Shown piece by piece: positions 18,257-27,715 of a DNA stretch of 64,000 nucleotides. The position numbers were made by a program, and so were the translations under genes. Under the pieces are notes generated by a model. The model was not told the DNA's origin and made no database searches. It saw only the letters and a list, made by a program, of their open reading frames with translations. The DNA lies in NCBI GenBank assembly GCA_900539375.1, contig UQBY01000001.1, positions 138,450 through 202,449 on the forward strand. The letters are read 5' to 3'. The first letter of the stretch is position 1, and every line of letters starts with the position of its first letter. This DNA comes from an uncultured Clostridium sp. (GTDB taxonomy: Bacteria > Bacillota > Clostridia > Clostridiales > Clostridiaceae).

Positions 18257-19456
18257 ATGAAAATTTTAGTTTTAAATTGTGGTAGTTCTTCTTTAAAATA
18301 TCAATTATTTAATATGGATAATGAAAGGGTTTTAGCTCAGGGTGTAGTTGAAAGGATAGGTCTTAATAATTCTATATTAACTCATAAAAAGGGTGAAGAA
18401 GAAAAGTATAAAATAAATATTGATTTTAAAAATCATAAAGAAGCTTTAACTAAGGTGCTTCAGTTATTAACTAGTAAAGAGCAGGGAGTTTTAAAATCTT
18501 TAAATGAAATTCATGCAGTAGGGCATAGAGTAGTTCATGGTGGAGAGAAATATTCTAAGGCTGTCTTAATTGATGAAGATGTTAAAAAGTCAATTAAAGC
18601 GCTTTTTTCTTTAGCCCCACTTCATAATCCTGCAAACCTTATTGGAATAGAAATTTGTGAAGATATTATGAAAAATACTCCAATGGTAGCTTTATTTGAT
18701 ACTGCATTTCACCAAAGTATGAATAAGGAAGAATATTTATATGCAATTCCTTATGAATTATATAAAGAAAATGGTATAAGAAAATATGGCTTTCATGGTT
18801 CATCTCATAAATATGTATCAGAAAAAGCAGCAGAACTTTTAAAAAAAGATATAAAAGATTTAAAAATAATATCTTGCCATTTAGGAAATGGAGCTTCAAT
18901 ATGTGCTATAAAAGATGGAAAATCCTTTGATACAACTATGGGATTTTCCCCTTTAGATGGCTTAGTAATGGGAACAAGGTCTGGTAGCATTGACCCAACT
19001 ATTCCAATATATCTAATGAAAAATAATAATTTATCAATTGAAGAAGTGGATAATCTTTTAAATAAAAAGTCTGGAGTTTTAGGAATAAGTGAAGTAAGTT
19101 CTGACTTTAGAGATATTGAAGAAGAAGCTATGAAAGGAAATGAAAAGGCCTCTCTTGCTTTAGATATATTCCACTATAAAATAAAAACACAAATAGGTTC
19201 TTATATAGCAGCTTTAAATGGGGTAGATATTATTATCTTTACAGCAGGAGTAGGAGAAAATGGACCAGAAACTAGAGAAGCTATATTAAAGGATATGGAG
19301 TTTTTTGGAATAGTATTAGATAAGGAAAAAAATAAAGTAAGAGGAAAAATTCAAGAAATTTCAGCAGAAAATTCAAAGGTAAAAGTATTTGTTATTCCAA
19401 CAAATGAAGAATTAGTTATTGCAAGGGAAACAAAAAAAATCATAGCACAAAAGTAA
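18257..19456 (+). CDS. ackA: Acetate kinase
   Basis: AckA converts acetyl phosphate and ADP to acetate and ATP, the main substrate-level energy step in clostridial fermentation. The 399-residue protein begins with MKILVLNCGSSSLKYQLF, contains the second signature LFDTAFHQSMNKEEY and the ATP-site HLGNGASICAIKDG, and the catalytic Arg in TRSGSIDP. The usual partner pta is not next to it: a DUF4003-like gene is upstream and a BlaI-type gene downstream. GGAGG precedes the ATG. Confidence 0.98.
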   Translation: MKILVLNCGSSSLKYQLFNMDNERVLAQGVVERIGLNNSILTHKKGEEEKYKINIDFKNHKEALTKVLQLLTSKEQGVLKSLNEIHAVGHRVVHGGEKYSKAVLIDEDVKKSIKALFSLAPLHNPANLIGIEICEDIMKNTPMVALFDTAFHQSMNKEEYLYAIPYELYKENGIRKYGFHGSSHKYVSEKAAELLKKDIKDLKIISCHLGNGASICAIKDGKSFDTTMGFSPLDGLVMGTRSGSIDPTIPIYLMKNNNLSIEEVDNLLNKKSGVLGISEVSSDFRDIEEEAMKGNEKASLALDIFHYKIKTQIGSYIAALNGVDIIIFTAGVGENGPETREAILKDMEFFGIVLDKEKNKVRGKIQEISAENSKVKVFVIPTNEELVIARETKKIIAQK

Positions 19457-19641
19457 CTTTATTTTCAAAAAATAGCATAAAAGTAAGTTGAAAATAAAAA
19501 ATTGTCAATTCTATATTTGTATAAATATTTACAATTTATAGATTATATGATATTCTTTTATTTAAGGATTGTAATAGAGTGTATTATATTGTAATAATAT
19601 ACCTAGAGTTTAAATTTAAGTTAATTATGGAGGGAATAGCT

Positions 19642-20007
19642 ATGATAAATAAAATACCACAATCAGAATTAGAAGTTATGAAAGTAATATGGGAAAATGA
19701 AGAGCCAGTTTCTTCTAAGATTGTTACAACAAAACTTGAAGAAGTTAAAGGATGGAAAAGAACTACTACATTAACTTTACTTTCAAGATTAGTTGAAAAA
19801 GGTTTCTTAGAAGCAGATAAAACAAGAAGACTTACTTATTATACTTCTTTAGTGCCAGAGAAAGATTATCTTGCATTAGAATCAAGTCATTTCTTTAAAA
19901 AGATATTTGGAAAATCTTTAAGTAGTTTAGTAAGCACTTTACATTCAAATAATGATATAACTGAAGAAGATTTAAAAGAATTAGAAGAATGGATAAAAAA
20001 CAGATAA
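19642..20007 (+). CDS. BlaI/MecI/CopY-family transcriptional repressor
   Basis: The 121-residue protein has the BlaI-type winged helix: IPQSELEVMKVIWENEEPVSSKIV, then KGWKRTTTLTLLSRLVEKGFL. Family members repress beta-lactamase, mecA or copper genes as dimers and are cleaved by a BlaR1-type sensor. No sensor or resistance gene lies beside it, so the target is unknown. The ATG at 19642 follows GGAGGG with proper spacing; a longer frame starting at 19579 would lack a ribosome site. Confidence 0.88.
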   Translation: MINKIPQSELEVMKVIWENEEPVSSKIVTTKLEEVKGWKRTTTLTLLSRLVEKGFLEADKTRRLTYYTSLVPEKDYLALESSHFFKKIFGKSLSSLVSTLHSNNDITEEDLKELEEWIKNR

Positions 20008-20021
20008 TTTTACATACATTT

Positions 20022-20060
20022 AAAGAAAGTACTTTTGCAATGCAAAGGTGCTTTCTTTTT
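20022..20060 (+). terminator. Terminator after the BlaI-type gene
   Basis: An 18-base arm (20022-20039) pairs with 20041-20058 with two G-U pairs around a minimal loop, and a T run follows. It is a strong rho-independent terminator. Confidence 0.88.
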
Positions 20061-20155
20061 CTAGAAAAACTTTATTTTTATTGATTTGTTTTTTTATGTT
20101 TTGTTATAATAAGTTGTAAATGAAATAGAAAATATAAAAATGCAAAGGAGTAGTA

Positions 20156-21070
20156 ATGGAAGAAACTATACTTATAGTTCATAAAGAATCTGAAAATAAA
20201 AGAATTGATAAATATCTTTCAGAAGTTCTTAATGGAAAATCAAGGTCTTATATACAAGGATTAATTGAAAAAGAAAATATAAAAGTAAATAATAAAAATA
20301 TAAAAAGTAATTATAAGCTTAAAGAAAATGATGAAATATTAATAAGTATGCCAGAAGCCATAGAATTAGAGGTTGTAGCAGAGGATATTCCTTTAGATAT
20401 TCTTTATGAAGATAATGATGTTATAGTAATTAATAAACCTCAAGGTATGGTTGTTCATCCAGCACCAGGAAACTATACAAAGACATTAGTAAATGCTCTT
20501 TTATATCATTGCAAGGACCTTTCTACAATAAATGGAGTTATAAGACCTGGAATAGTACATAGAATAGACAAAGATACTACAGGAGTCTTAGTTGTAGCTA
20601 AAAATGATAAAGCACATAATTTTTTATCAAGTCAACTTCAAAATCATTCCATGAAAAGAGAATATATAGCTCTTGTAGAGGGAAGACTAAAAGAAGATAC
20701 AGGAACAATAAATAAACCTATAGGAAGAAATAAAAGAGATAGACTAAAAATGGGAATTGTAGATGATGGGAAAAGAGCAGTAACTCATTATGAAGTTTTA
20801 GAACGTTATAAAAATACTACTCTTATAAAATGTGTATTAGAAACAGGAAGAACTCATCAAATAAGAGTACATATGGCATCTATTGGTCATCCTTTAGTTG
20901 GAGATGAAGTATATGGGTTTAAAAAGCAAAGATTTAAATTAAAAGGGCAAGTGCTTCATGCTAAAACCTTAGGATTTATTCATCCAAAAACAAAGGAGTA
21001 TATGGAATTTACAACAGACCTTCCTAAATATTACAATGACCTTATAGAAAAGCTTAGAAAGGAAGTTTAA
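20156..21070 (+). CDS. RluD-family 23S rRNA pseudouridine synthase
   Basis: The 304-residue protein has an N-terminal S4 RNA-binding domain (about 14-75) and a pseudouridine synthase domain with catalytic Asp in VHRIDKDTTGVLVVAK. This is the RluA/RluC/RluD group; Firmicute genomes hold several paralogues, so the exact uridine modified is not certain. The neighbour pyrR, 24 bp downstream, recalls the ylyB-pyrR order of Bacillus. Confidence 0.93.
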   Translation: MEETILIVHKESENKRIDKYLSEVLNGKSRSYIQGLIEKENIKVNNKNIKSNYKLKENDEILISMPEAIELEVVAEDIPLDILYEDNDVIVINKPQGMVVHPAPGNYTKTLVNALLYHCKDLSTINGVIRPGIVHRIDKDTTGVLVVAKNDKAHNFLSSQLQNHSMKREYIALVEGRLKEDTGTINKPIGRNKRDRLKMGIVDDGKRAVTHYEVLERYKNTTLIKCVLETGRTHQIRVHMASIGHPLVGDEVYGFKKQRFKLKGQVLHAKTLGFIHPKTKEYMEFTTDLPKYYNDLIEKLRKEV

Positions 21071-21094
21071 CTAATTTTAGTGGAGGAAAATATT

Positions 21095-21628
21095 ATGAAT
21101 TTAAAGGCAAGTTTACTTGATGATAAGGCTATAAAAAGAAGTCTTATAAGAATTTCACATGAAATAATAGAAAGAAATAAAGGAGCAACAGATTTAATCT
21201 TAGTTGGAATAAAAAGTAGAGGTTATCCTCTTGCAGAGCGTATATCAAAGGAAATATTTAAAATAGAAGGAGTTAAAGTTCCTGTAGGTTCTGTTGATAT
21301 AACTGCATATAGAGATGATATTGAAAATTCCTTTGAAAATATAGAAGTTAAAAGTATAAATTTAGATGTGGATTTTAAAGGAAGAACAGTAATATTAGTA
21401 GATGATGTTTTATATACCTGTAGAACTGTTAGAGCAGCAATAGATGCTATAATGGATGAAGGAAGACCTAAGGCAATTCAACTTGCTGTTCTTATAGATA
21501 GAGGTCATAAAGAACTTCCTATAAGAGCAGATTATGTTGGTAAAAATATTCCTACTTCAAGAAATGAGAAAATTGCAGTAAGTATTATGGAAATAGATAA
21601 TGAAGATAGTGTGAAAATATATAGTTAA
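21095..21628 (+). CDS. pyrR: Bifunctional pyr operon regulator / uracil phosphoribosyltransferase
   Basis: The 177-residue protein has the PRPP-binding loop VILVDDVLYTCRTVRAAIDA and the PyrR pattern LVGIKSRGYPLAERI and IQLAVLIDRGHKELPIRADYVGKNIPT. PyrR attenuates pyr messages in response to UMP and has weak uracil phosphoribosyltransferase activity. No other pyr gene is in the window. The usual Gly in the PRPP loop (YTGRT) is Cys here, a tolerated change. The ATG at 21095 follows GGAGG; the GTG at 21080 precedes that site and is not the start. Confidence 0.95.
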   Translation: MNLKASLLDDKAIKRSLIRISHEIIERNKGATDLILVGIKSRGYPLAERISKEIFKIEGVKVPVGSVDITAYRDDIENSFENIEVKSINLDVDFKGRTVILVDDVLYTCRTVRAAIDAIMDEGRPKAIQLAVLIDRGHKELPIRADYVGKNIPTSRNEKIAVSIMEIDNEDSVKIYS

Positions 21629-21645
21629 GTTTAAAGGAGAGATTT

Positions 21646-22815
21646 ATGGAATATAATTTAATTGCTACAACTACCTTTGGTTTAGAAGGTATAACAGCAA
21701 AAGAGTTAAGAGCCTTAGGCTATGAAGATGTTAAAACTGAAACTAGTAAAGTTTCTTTTACTGGTGATGAAATGGATATTGCAATATCTAATATACATTT
21801 AAGAACAGCAGATAGAATATTAATAAAAATGGCAGAATTTGAAGCAAGAACCTTTGAAGAACTTTTCCAAGGAACAAAAAAGGTAGATTGGAGTAAAATA
21901 ATTCCAATTAATGGAGTTATGCATGTAGTTGGAAAGTCAGTAAAATCAACTCTTCATAGTGTTCCAGACTGTCAATCTATTGTAAAGAAAGCAATAGTAA
22001 CAAGTATGAGTGAAGCTTATGGAATAAAAACTTTTAAAGAAAATGGACCTGTTTATAGAATAGAAGTAGCTATTTTAAAAGATAAAGTTACATTAACTAT
22101 AGATACCTCTGGAAGTGGTCTTCATAAGAGAGGATATAGAGAAAACTCAGGAGCAGCACCACTGAAAGAAACCTTAGCAGCTAGTATGGTTCTTTTATCA
22201 AGATGGCAAGAAAACTATGAGCTTATAGACCCTTTTTGTGGTTCAGGAACAATACTTATAGAAGCTGCTATGATAATGTTAAATATAGCACCTGGTATTA
22301 ATAAAACCTTTGCTTGCGAAGCTTGGCCAACTATTCCAGATTATATATTTAAGCAAGTAAGAGAAGGGGCTAAAAGAGCAATAAAGCATAAAGATATAAA
22401 ACTTATAGGATATGATATTGATACTTGGGTTTTAAGAACAGCTTTAGATAATGCTTACAAAGCAGGGGTACAAGATTATATAGAATTTCAAAAAAGAGAC
22501 TTTAAAGACTTTTCAACCTCAAAAGAATATGGTTTTATAATAACAAACCCTCCTTATGGAGAAAGACTTAGTGATAAAAAAGAAGTTGAAAAACTTTATA
22601 AAATATTTGGTGAATATAAAGAAAAATATAAAAATTGGGAGTTTAACATAGTAACTTCCTATGAAAACTTTGAAACACCTTTTGGAAGAAAAGCTTCAAA
22701 AAATAGAAAGCTTTATAATGGAAAACTAAAATGCTATATGTATCAATATTTTGACAACCCTCTTATAAAAGGACAAGGGGATACAGTAATTCAAGAAATG
22801 ATTAGAAACTCTTAA
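21646..22815 (+). CDS. THUMP-domain class I SAM RNA methyltransferase (RlmL-N-terminal/YpsC type)
   Basis: The 389-residue protein joins an N-terminal ferredoxin-like/THUMP RNA-binding region (about 1-160) to a Rossmann methyltransferase domain with the SAM loop IDPFCGSGTILIEA and the catalytic tetrapeptide NPPYGERL. This matches the RlmL/RlmK-like N2-methylguanosine methyltransferases that modify 23S rRNA; family assignment is firm and the exact base is inferred. It is in series with pyrR (18-bp gap). Confidence 0.9.
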   Translation: MEYNLIATTTFGLEGITAKELRALGYEDVKTETSKVSFTGDEMDIAISNIHLRTADRILIKMAEFEARTFEELFQGTKKVDWSKIIPINGVMHVVGKSVKSTLHSVPDCQSIVKKAIVTSMSEAYGIKTFKENGPVYRIEVAILKDKVTLTIDTSGSGLHKRGYRENSGAAPLKETLAASMVLLSRWQENYELIDPFCGSGTILIEAAMIMLNIAPGINKTFACEAWPTIPDYIFKQVREGAKRAIKHKDIKLIGYDIDTWVLRTALDNAYKAGVQDYIEFQKRDFKDFSTSKEYGFIITNPPYGERLSDKKEVEKLYKIFGEYKEKYKNWEFNIVTSYENFETPFGRKASKNRKLYNGKLKCYMYQYFDNPLIKGQGDTVIQEMIRNS

Positions 22816-22846
22816 AAAGAGTAAATTGACGCAGAAAAAAATAGAG

Positions 22847-22906
22847 GTTGTTGCATAAATAAATAACAATACTAAATAGTGTTTTATTTATGCAACAACT
22901 TCATTT
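22847..22906 (+). terminator. Terminator after the rRNA methyltransferase gene
   Basis: A perfect 17-bp inverted repeat (22847-22863 with 22883-22899) around a 19-base loop is followed by TTCATTTTTTA. It can serve both the plus-strand gene and the convergent rqcH gene. Confidence 0.88.
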
Positions 22907-22934
22907 TTTAATATTAAATATGCTAATTAAAATC

Positions 22935-23007
22935 TTAGGTTCATTATTTTATGAAGTAGCCACTTAGAGCCTGCCTAATGGAGCAGCTGAATAACATAAT
23001 TACCTAA
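22935..23007. repeat. Dispersed palindrome, copy 2
   Basis: The left arm TTAGGTTCATTAT (22935-22947) and the right arm ATAATTACCTAA (22996-23007) are imperfect inverted repeats. The bases after the left arm (TTTATGAAG) match copy 1 at 182-190. This copy has a longer interior of about 48 bases. It lies just beyond the 3' end of rqcH. Confidence 0.7.
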
Positions 23008-23041
23008 AAATTTTTATATTTTGTATTAAACAGGAAGTTAT

Positions 23042-24760
23042 TTATATCTTTTTAATATCTAATGTATTAAAGTCTTTTGGGTCAACATAAATTGTGTTGT
23101 TTGTGTGATAAATTACCATTCCAGGTTTTGCTCCATTAGGCTTTTTTAAGTTTTTAACTAGGGTATAATCTACAGGAATTTTAGAACCATTTTTCCCCTT
23201 ACTATAAAAGGCAGCTATAATAGCAGCTTGTTCTAAGGTTTCATCATCAACTTCAGTGGCTTTTATTATTACATGAGAGCCTGGAATATTTTTTGTATGA
23301 AGCCATAAGTCAAATTTATTTGCAAACTTTAATGAAAGATAATCATTTTGAAGATTGTTTTTCCCAACATAAATATCATAGCCTTTAGAGGTTACAAAAT
23401 GAAGAGGCTTTCCTTCTTTTTGTTTTTTACCTCCCTTTTCTTTTTTAAAGCGTATATAGCCAGTTTCAACTAATTCTCTTTTTATATCCTCAATTTCTTC
23501 ATAAGAATCTACATTTATTATATTTGTTAAAACTGAATTTAAATATTCAAGTTCTTCATTGTTTTTTTCAAGCTGTTCAAAGGCCCATTCTTCAGATTTT
23601 TTTAGTTTATTATATTTTTTATAATACATTTGTACATTTTCAGATGGAGTTTTATTTTCGTCTAAAGAAATTTCTATATATTCCTCTTCATTAGTATTAT
23701 AAAAATTTAAAACCTTTGTTTTTTTATCTCCCTTTTTCAAAGTATAAATATAAGAAGTAAGTAAATCTCCCTTTATTTTATAACTTTCTTTTTTCTTACC
23801 TTCTTTAATATTTTCATTTAATATTTTAGCCTTTTTATTACATCTTTCAATATTTGTATGAATAAGCTTTTGAAGGTTAGCTGTTCTATTTGAAATTCTA
23901 TCTTGCTTATCTTTTTATTTAAAAAAATCATCAAGCATTTTTGAAGGAGAAGAAAATTCTATAATATTTTCTTTATTATCACTAAGCTTATGAGAATAAA
24001 AATCCTTATATAAACCATCATCATTTTTATAAATTCCATAATAAGGGGAGGCATTTATAGAATTTATAAAATAATTAAATATTTCTTCCTCTTCTTTTAT
24101 ATTATTTTTTAAAGAATTTTCATATAATACCTTTGAAAAAGCTTTAGAAACTCCTGTAAAAGTATTAAAAAAGAAATCTTTATCAAAAGAAAAATTATTT
24201 CCTTTTGTAAAATTAATAAATTCTTTCTTAGAAACAGTTAATGGGTTAAGCTTTTTTGAACTTGGAGGGAAAACATAACTAGCTCCAGGATATAAAACTC
24301 TATAGCTATTTATATTAGGAGTTATATGTTTTATAGACTCCATAATAATATTATCTCTATTTCTTACTAAAGATATATTAGAGTGCCTTCCCATTATTTC
24401 TACAATTAATGAATATTCACTATCAAAGCCCATTTCGTCTTTAGCTTCTATAGTAAAAATTACAATTCTATCTCCATCTTTTTGAGTAACTTCTTTAATT
24501 TTCCCATTTAATAAATACTTTCTTAAAACCATTAAAAACATAGGAGCCTTTAGTGGATTTTCCTTTTGTATTTCTGTAAAATGTAATCTTGGAAATTTAG
24601 AAGAAGCTGATATTAAAAGCTTATAATTTGTTCTATTTTTTCTAAAGGTCAAAATTATTTCATCCTTTTCAGGTTGATTAATTTTGTCAATTTTTGAATC
24701 TATAAGTATAGGATTTAAATCCTCTATTAGATTATGTAAAAAAATTCCGTCTAATGCCAT
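23042..24760 (-). pseudogene. rqcH: Rqc2-homologue RqcH (NFACT family), interrupted by one in-frame stop
   Basis: RqcH binds stalled 50S-peptidyl-tRNA complexes and adds alanine tails for protein quality control; members were earlier called fibronectin-binding proteins. The N-terminal NFACT-N part (MALDGIFLHNLIEDL to DDFFK) is encoded from 24760 to 23918. A TAA at 23917-23915 interrupts it, and the same frame then stays open for the coiled-coil segment (KDKQDRISNRTANL...) and the NFACT-R domain (HFVTSKGYDIYVGKNNLQND, GSHVIIK) to 23042. Without the stop the protein would have about 572 residues, the normal length. The missing codon lies in FFK-x-KDKQDR, so one base change from GAA or TAT explains it. 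A sequence error or a recent nonsense mutation are equally possible. Confidence 0.88.
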
Positions 24761-24915
24761 AATATAATCATCCTTTCAATGTAATATCTTTAGTATAACA
24801 TTAATTTAAATAGATTACATCTTTATTACAGCTATTGTATTTAAAAAAATTAAAGAGTATGATTATAACAAGAGTAAATTTTCTCTAAGAATTTGGTATT
24901 TATGAGGGAGAATAA

Positions 24916-25968
24916 ATGAAATTTAATAGAATAAGGAATTTAGTTATGGTATCTTTTTTAGTATGTTCATTTTCTCTTATTTCATGTAGTGATAAAGAAG
25001 TAAATATAAAAGAAAATGTAGAAGGAATAAAATTAAATAAAGGTGCTGTAGTTGAAAATATAGATAATACATATAAAAATCTTAATTTAAATGAAGGAAC
25101 ATATGAAAAAGTTAAGGAAAATAAAGTAATAGTTTTTTATGATTATATAAATAACAATTATATATTTAAAGAAGATGGAAAGTTTAAAGCTTTTTTTTCT
25201 GGAAAAGAAATAGAATTAAATTCTTTAGATGGAAGTGAAGAAGGATTTAAATTATCTCCTAAAGGAAATTATTTATTATTTTTTAAAAACAAACCTATAG
25301 AAGGTACAGAGGATATAATGAGTTATAGCCCTCATTTAATATCTTTAAAGGATGGAAAAGATATTAAGCTTAAAAATTCTGCAACTATAAATGGGACTTG
25401 TATAGATTGGCTTAGTGAAGATGAACTTATTTATTATGGAGTTGGAAAAGATAGTGATAATAATATAACTAATGGATTATTTAAATATAATGTAAAAGAA
25501 GAAAAAGATGAAGAAATAAATGCCCTTACAGAAGGAATTATACAATTTTTAAAAAGCACTGATGATGGAGTTGTTTTTTTAGAAGAAAAGTTAGATAATT
25601 CAAAGGACTTAAAGCTTCTTGATACTACAAATAACTTAGAAATAACCCTTTCAGACAGTTTAGATACAATTTATGATGTGGTAAAAACTAATGAGCGTTA
25701 TTATGTCTTAGGAAGTTTTAAAGGAGATAGTCTTTCTTTATATGAAGTAACAAAGGAGGGTGAATATCATAGACTTATTTATGATTTTCCTTCAGTTATA
25801 AAAAAGGAAAAAGGGTTAAGTGTAGATGAAAGTGGAAATGTTTTAGTTATTGGAGTTAATAATTCAGAAAATAATATTGAATGTGTATATATTTGTTCTG
25901 AAGATGGCTCTATAAGTAAAGCTATGGGAACTTCAAAACAAGATTGTGAATATATTTTTGTTGAATAA
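24916..25968 (+). CDS. Putative lipoprotein of unknown function
   Basis: The 350-residue product starts with a type II signal peptide (MKFNRIRNLVMVSFLVCSFS then LISC lipobox, lipidated Cys about residue 24). The mature part is rich in Asn, Lys, Glu and Asp and shows repeating beta-strand segments (for example EGFKLSPKGNYLLFFKNKP and DDGVVFLEEKLDNSKDLKLLD) that suggest a beta-propeller-like fold. No enzymatic motif is seen. It is monocistronic, with a terminator behind it, and precedes the spoIIIA operon. Confidence 0.8.
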   Translation: MKFNRIRNLVMVSFLVCSFSLISCSDKEVNIKENVEGIKLNKGAVVENIDNTYKNLNLNEGTYEKVKENKVIVFYDYINNNYIFKEDGKFKAFFSGKEIELNSLDGSEEGFKLSPKGNYLLFFKNKPIEGTEDIMSYSPHLISLKDGKDIKLKNSATINGTCIDWLSEDELIYYGVGKDSDNNITNGLFKYNVKEEKDEEINALTEGIIQFLKSTDDGVVFLEEKLDNSKDLKLLDTTNNLEITLSDSLDTIYDVVKTNERYYVLGSFKGDSLSLYEVTKEGEYHRLIYDFPSVIKKEKGLSVDESGNVLVIGVNNSENNIECVYICSEDGSISKAMGTSKQDCEYIFVE

Positions 25969-25985
25969 AAAAATAAGCATAAATT

Positions 25986-26018
25986 AAAGCCATATTTGAA
26001 AGAGTATGGCTTTTTTTA
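25986..26018 (+). terminator. Terminator after the lipoprotein gene
   Basis: Arms AAAGCCATA (25986-25994) and TATGGCTTT (26005-26013) pair perfectly and are followed by TTTTATT. It separates the lipoprotein gene from the spoIIIA operon. Confidence 0.87.
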
Positions 26019-26110
26019 TTTCCTTAACATATTTTTTTAAAGTTAATGTAATAATTGTTAGGTTTTAAAAATAGTAATTAAGTAAAGAAATAAAGAGGAA
26101 GGGATTTTTT

Positions 26111-27013
26111 TTGAAGGAAGATTTTTTTAATATATTTCCTGAAAAGATAAGAAATATTATAAATATTTATATTAAAGAGAAGAAAATAGAGGAAATAAGG
26201 GTAGGGATAAAAAAACCTTTAATATTAATGTTAAATAATAAAGAAATTTTAACTTCTTATATTATAGATGAAGAAGATTTTAAATATATTATTCAAAGAA
26301 TTTCAAATTTCTCTTTATATGCCTATGAAGAAGAAATAAGGGAAGGTTTTATAACTATTAAGGGTGGTCATAGAGTAGGGCTTGCTGGGGAATGTGTAAT
26401 GGAAAATAATAAAATAAAAACTATAAGAAATATTTCTTCTCTTAATATAAGAATATCTAAAGAGATAATAGGTGCATCTAAAAATATTATGAAGTTTATA
26501 CTTAAAGATAATAAAGTAAATAATACATTAATAATATCTCCTCCAAAGTGTGGAAAAACAACTCTTTTAAGGGATATTTCAAGAAATATTTCAAATATGG
26601 GAAAAAGAGTAGCTATTATAGATGAAAGAAGTGAAATTGCAGGATGCTATAAAGGTATTCCTCAAATGGATGTTGGAATAAGAAGTGATGTATTAGATAA
26701 TTGTCTTAAAAGTAGGGGAATAATAATGGCAATAAGAAGCCTTGCACCAGAGGTTATTATATGTGATGAAATTGGTTCAAAGGAAGATATAAATTCTTTA
26801 GTAATGGCTTTTAATTCTGGAGTTTCTGTAATTTCAACTCTTCATGGCTTTGATATTTGGGATTTGTTTTATAGGAAGGTATTTAAAGATATTTTAGATA
26901 ATAAAATATTAGATTTAGTTATTGTACTTTCTAATAAAAATAAACAGGGAGAAATAAAAGGTATTTATAAAATGGAAAAGGAGGGTGAAGAAAAATTTTT
27001 AAAATTACTTTAG
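26111..27013 (+). CDS. spoIIIAA: Stage III sporulation protein AA (ATPase)
   Basis: SpoIIIAA is a secretion-type ATPase of the mother-cell/forespore channel. The 300-residue protein has a Walker A in ISPPKCGKTTLLRDI, Walker B region EVIICDEIGSKEDI and HGFDIWD-type sensor. It starts at TTG 26111 behind GAGGAAGGGA. First gene of the eight-gene spoIIIA operon, which in Bacillus is transcribed in the mother cell by sigma E. The last few codons may be altered by an extra A at 26991-26995 (see spoIIIAB); with four As the protein would end ...EGEENF. Confidence 0.95.
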   Translation: MKEDFFNIFPEKIRNIINIYIKEKKIEEIRVGIKKPLILMLNNKEILTSYIIDEEDFKYIIQRISNFSLYAYEEEIREGFITIKGGHRVGLAGECVMENNKIKTIRNISSLNIRISKEIIGASKNIMKFILKDNKVNNTLIISPPKCGKTTLLRDISRNISNMGKRVAIIDERSEIAGCYKGIPQMDVGIRSDVLDNCLKSRGIIMAIRSLAPEVIICDEIGSKEDINSLVMAFNSGVSVISTLHGFDIWDLFYRKVFKDILDNKILDLVIVLSNKNKQGEIKGIYKMEKEGEEKFLKLL

Positions 27014-27504
27014 GTATTATCTTATTTTTATTTTCATATTTTATTGGATATTTTTATGGAGAAAGTTTTAAAAAAAGATATTTACAATTAAAAGAAGTAA
27101 ATAAAGGAATAATTTTTCTTCAAAATGAAATAATATTTAATACAACACCCCTTCCAGAAGCTTTTTTAAATGTAGGAGAAAAAATAAACTCCCCTTTTAA
27201 AGAAGTAGTGTTAAAAGGAGTTAAAAATTTATCTAGTGAAGGGTTATATACTAGTTTTAAAAAAGCTTATTCAGAAAGAGAAGAGGAATTTTATTTTTAT
27301 AAAGAAGATAAACATATTTTAGAGGACTTTTTTAAATCCCTTGGAGGCAGTTATAGTTATGGTCAAGAAAAGGTATTTAATTTAGCTTTAGAAAATTTAA
27401 AGATAAATTTAAAAGAGGCATTAGAATTATCAAAAGTAAATACTAAAATGTATAGATGTTTAGGGTTAAGCATTGGAGCAATGTTATTAATCTTTATTAT
27501 TTAG
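26985..27504 (+). pseudogene. spoIIIAB: Stage III sporulation protein AB, start disturbed by an apparent extra base
   Basis: The frame ending at 27504 encodes SpoIIIAB: hydrophobic N-terminal helix (ILFLFSYFIGYFYG), NTTPLPEAFLNVGEKI, and a C-terminal helix (LGLSIGAMLLIFII). The frame is open upstream to about 26989 but offers no ATG, GTG or TTG before 27208. If the A5 run at 26991-26995 had four As, a GTG at 26985 would start MKKIFKITLGIILF in frame, overlapping the end of spoIIIAA as is usual in this operon. So I infer an insertion of one A, from sequencing or real. The protein would have about 172 residues. Confidence 0.8.
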
Positions 27505-27514
27505 GAGGAATTAA

Positions 27515-27712
27515 ATGCTTGATATAACTATACTTTTTAAAATTGGAGGAGCTGGAATAATACTTGTTATTTTAGATAAGGTTTTAACAAGCAGTGGAAA
27601 AAGTGAAATAGCAGCAATAACTAATATAGCAGGAATTGTTATTATTTTAATTATGGTTATTTCATTAATAAGTCAGCTTTTTTCTACTGTAAAAACAATG
27701 TTTATGTTTTAG
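27515..27712 (+). CDS. spoIIIAC: Stage III sporulation protein AC
   Basis: A 65-residue membrane protein with two helices (about 8-27 and 36-58), with the typical FKIGGAGIILVILDKVLTSSGKSEIA sequence shortened here by my quoting only its core GIILVILDKVLTSSGK. SpoIIIAC is a membrane ring component of the SpoIIIA-SpoIIQ channel. GGAGG precedes the ATG. It is followed directly by spoIIIAD. Confidence 0.95.
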   Translation: MLDITILFKIGGAGIILVILDKVLTSSGKSEIAAITNIAGIVIILIMVISLISQLFSTVKTMFMF

Positions 27713-27715
27713 GTG

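Noticed and set aside
23741..23914. The gap between the two rqcH parts as a frameshift or insertion
   Set aside because: The 58 codons in the gap are open in the same frame and continue the protein; only one stop codon separates the parts.
27208..27504. A separate 98-residue gene starting at GTG 27208
   Set aside because: It is the C-terminal part of SpoIIIAB; the conserved N-terminal part is read in the same frame upstream.
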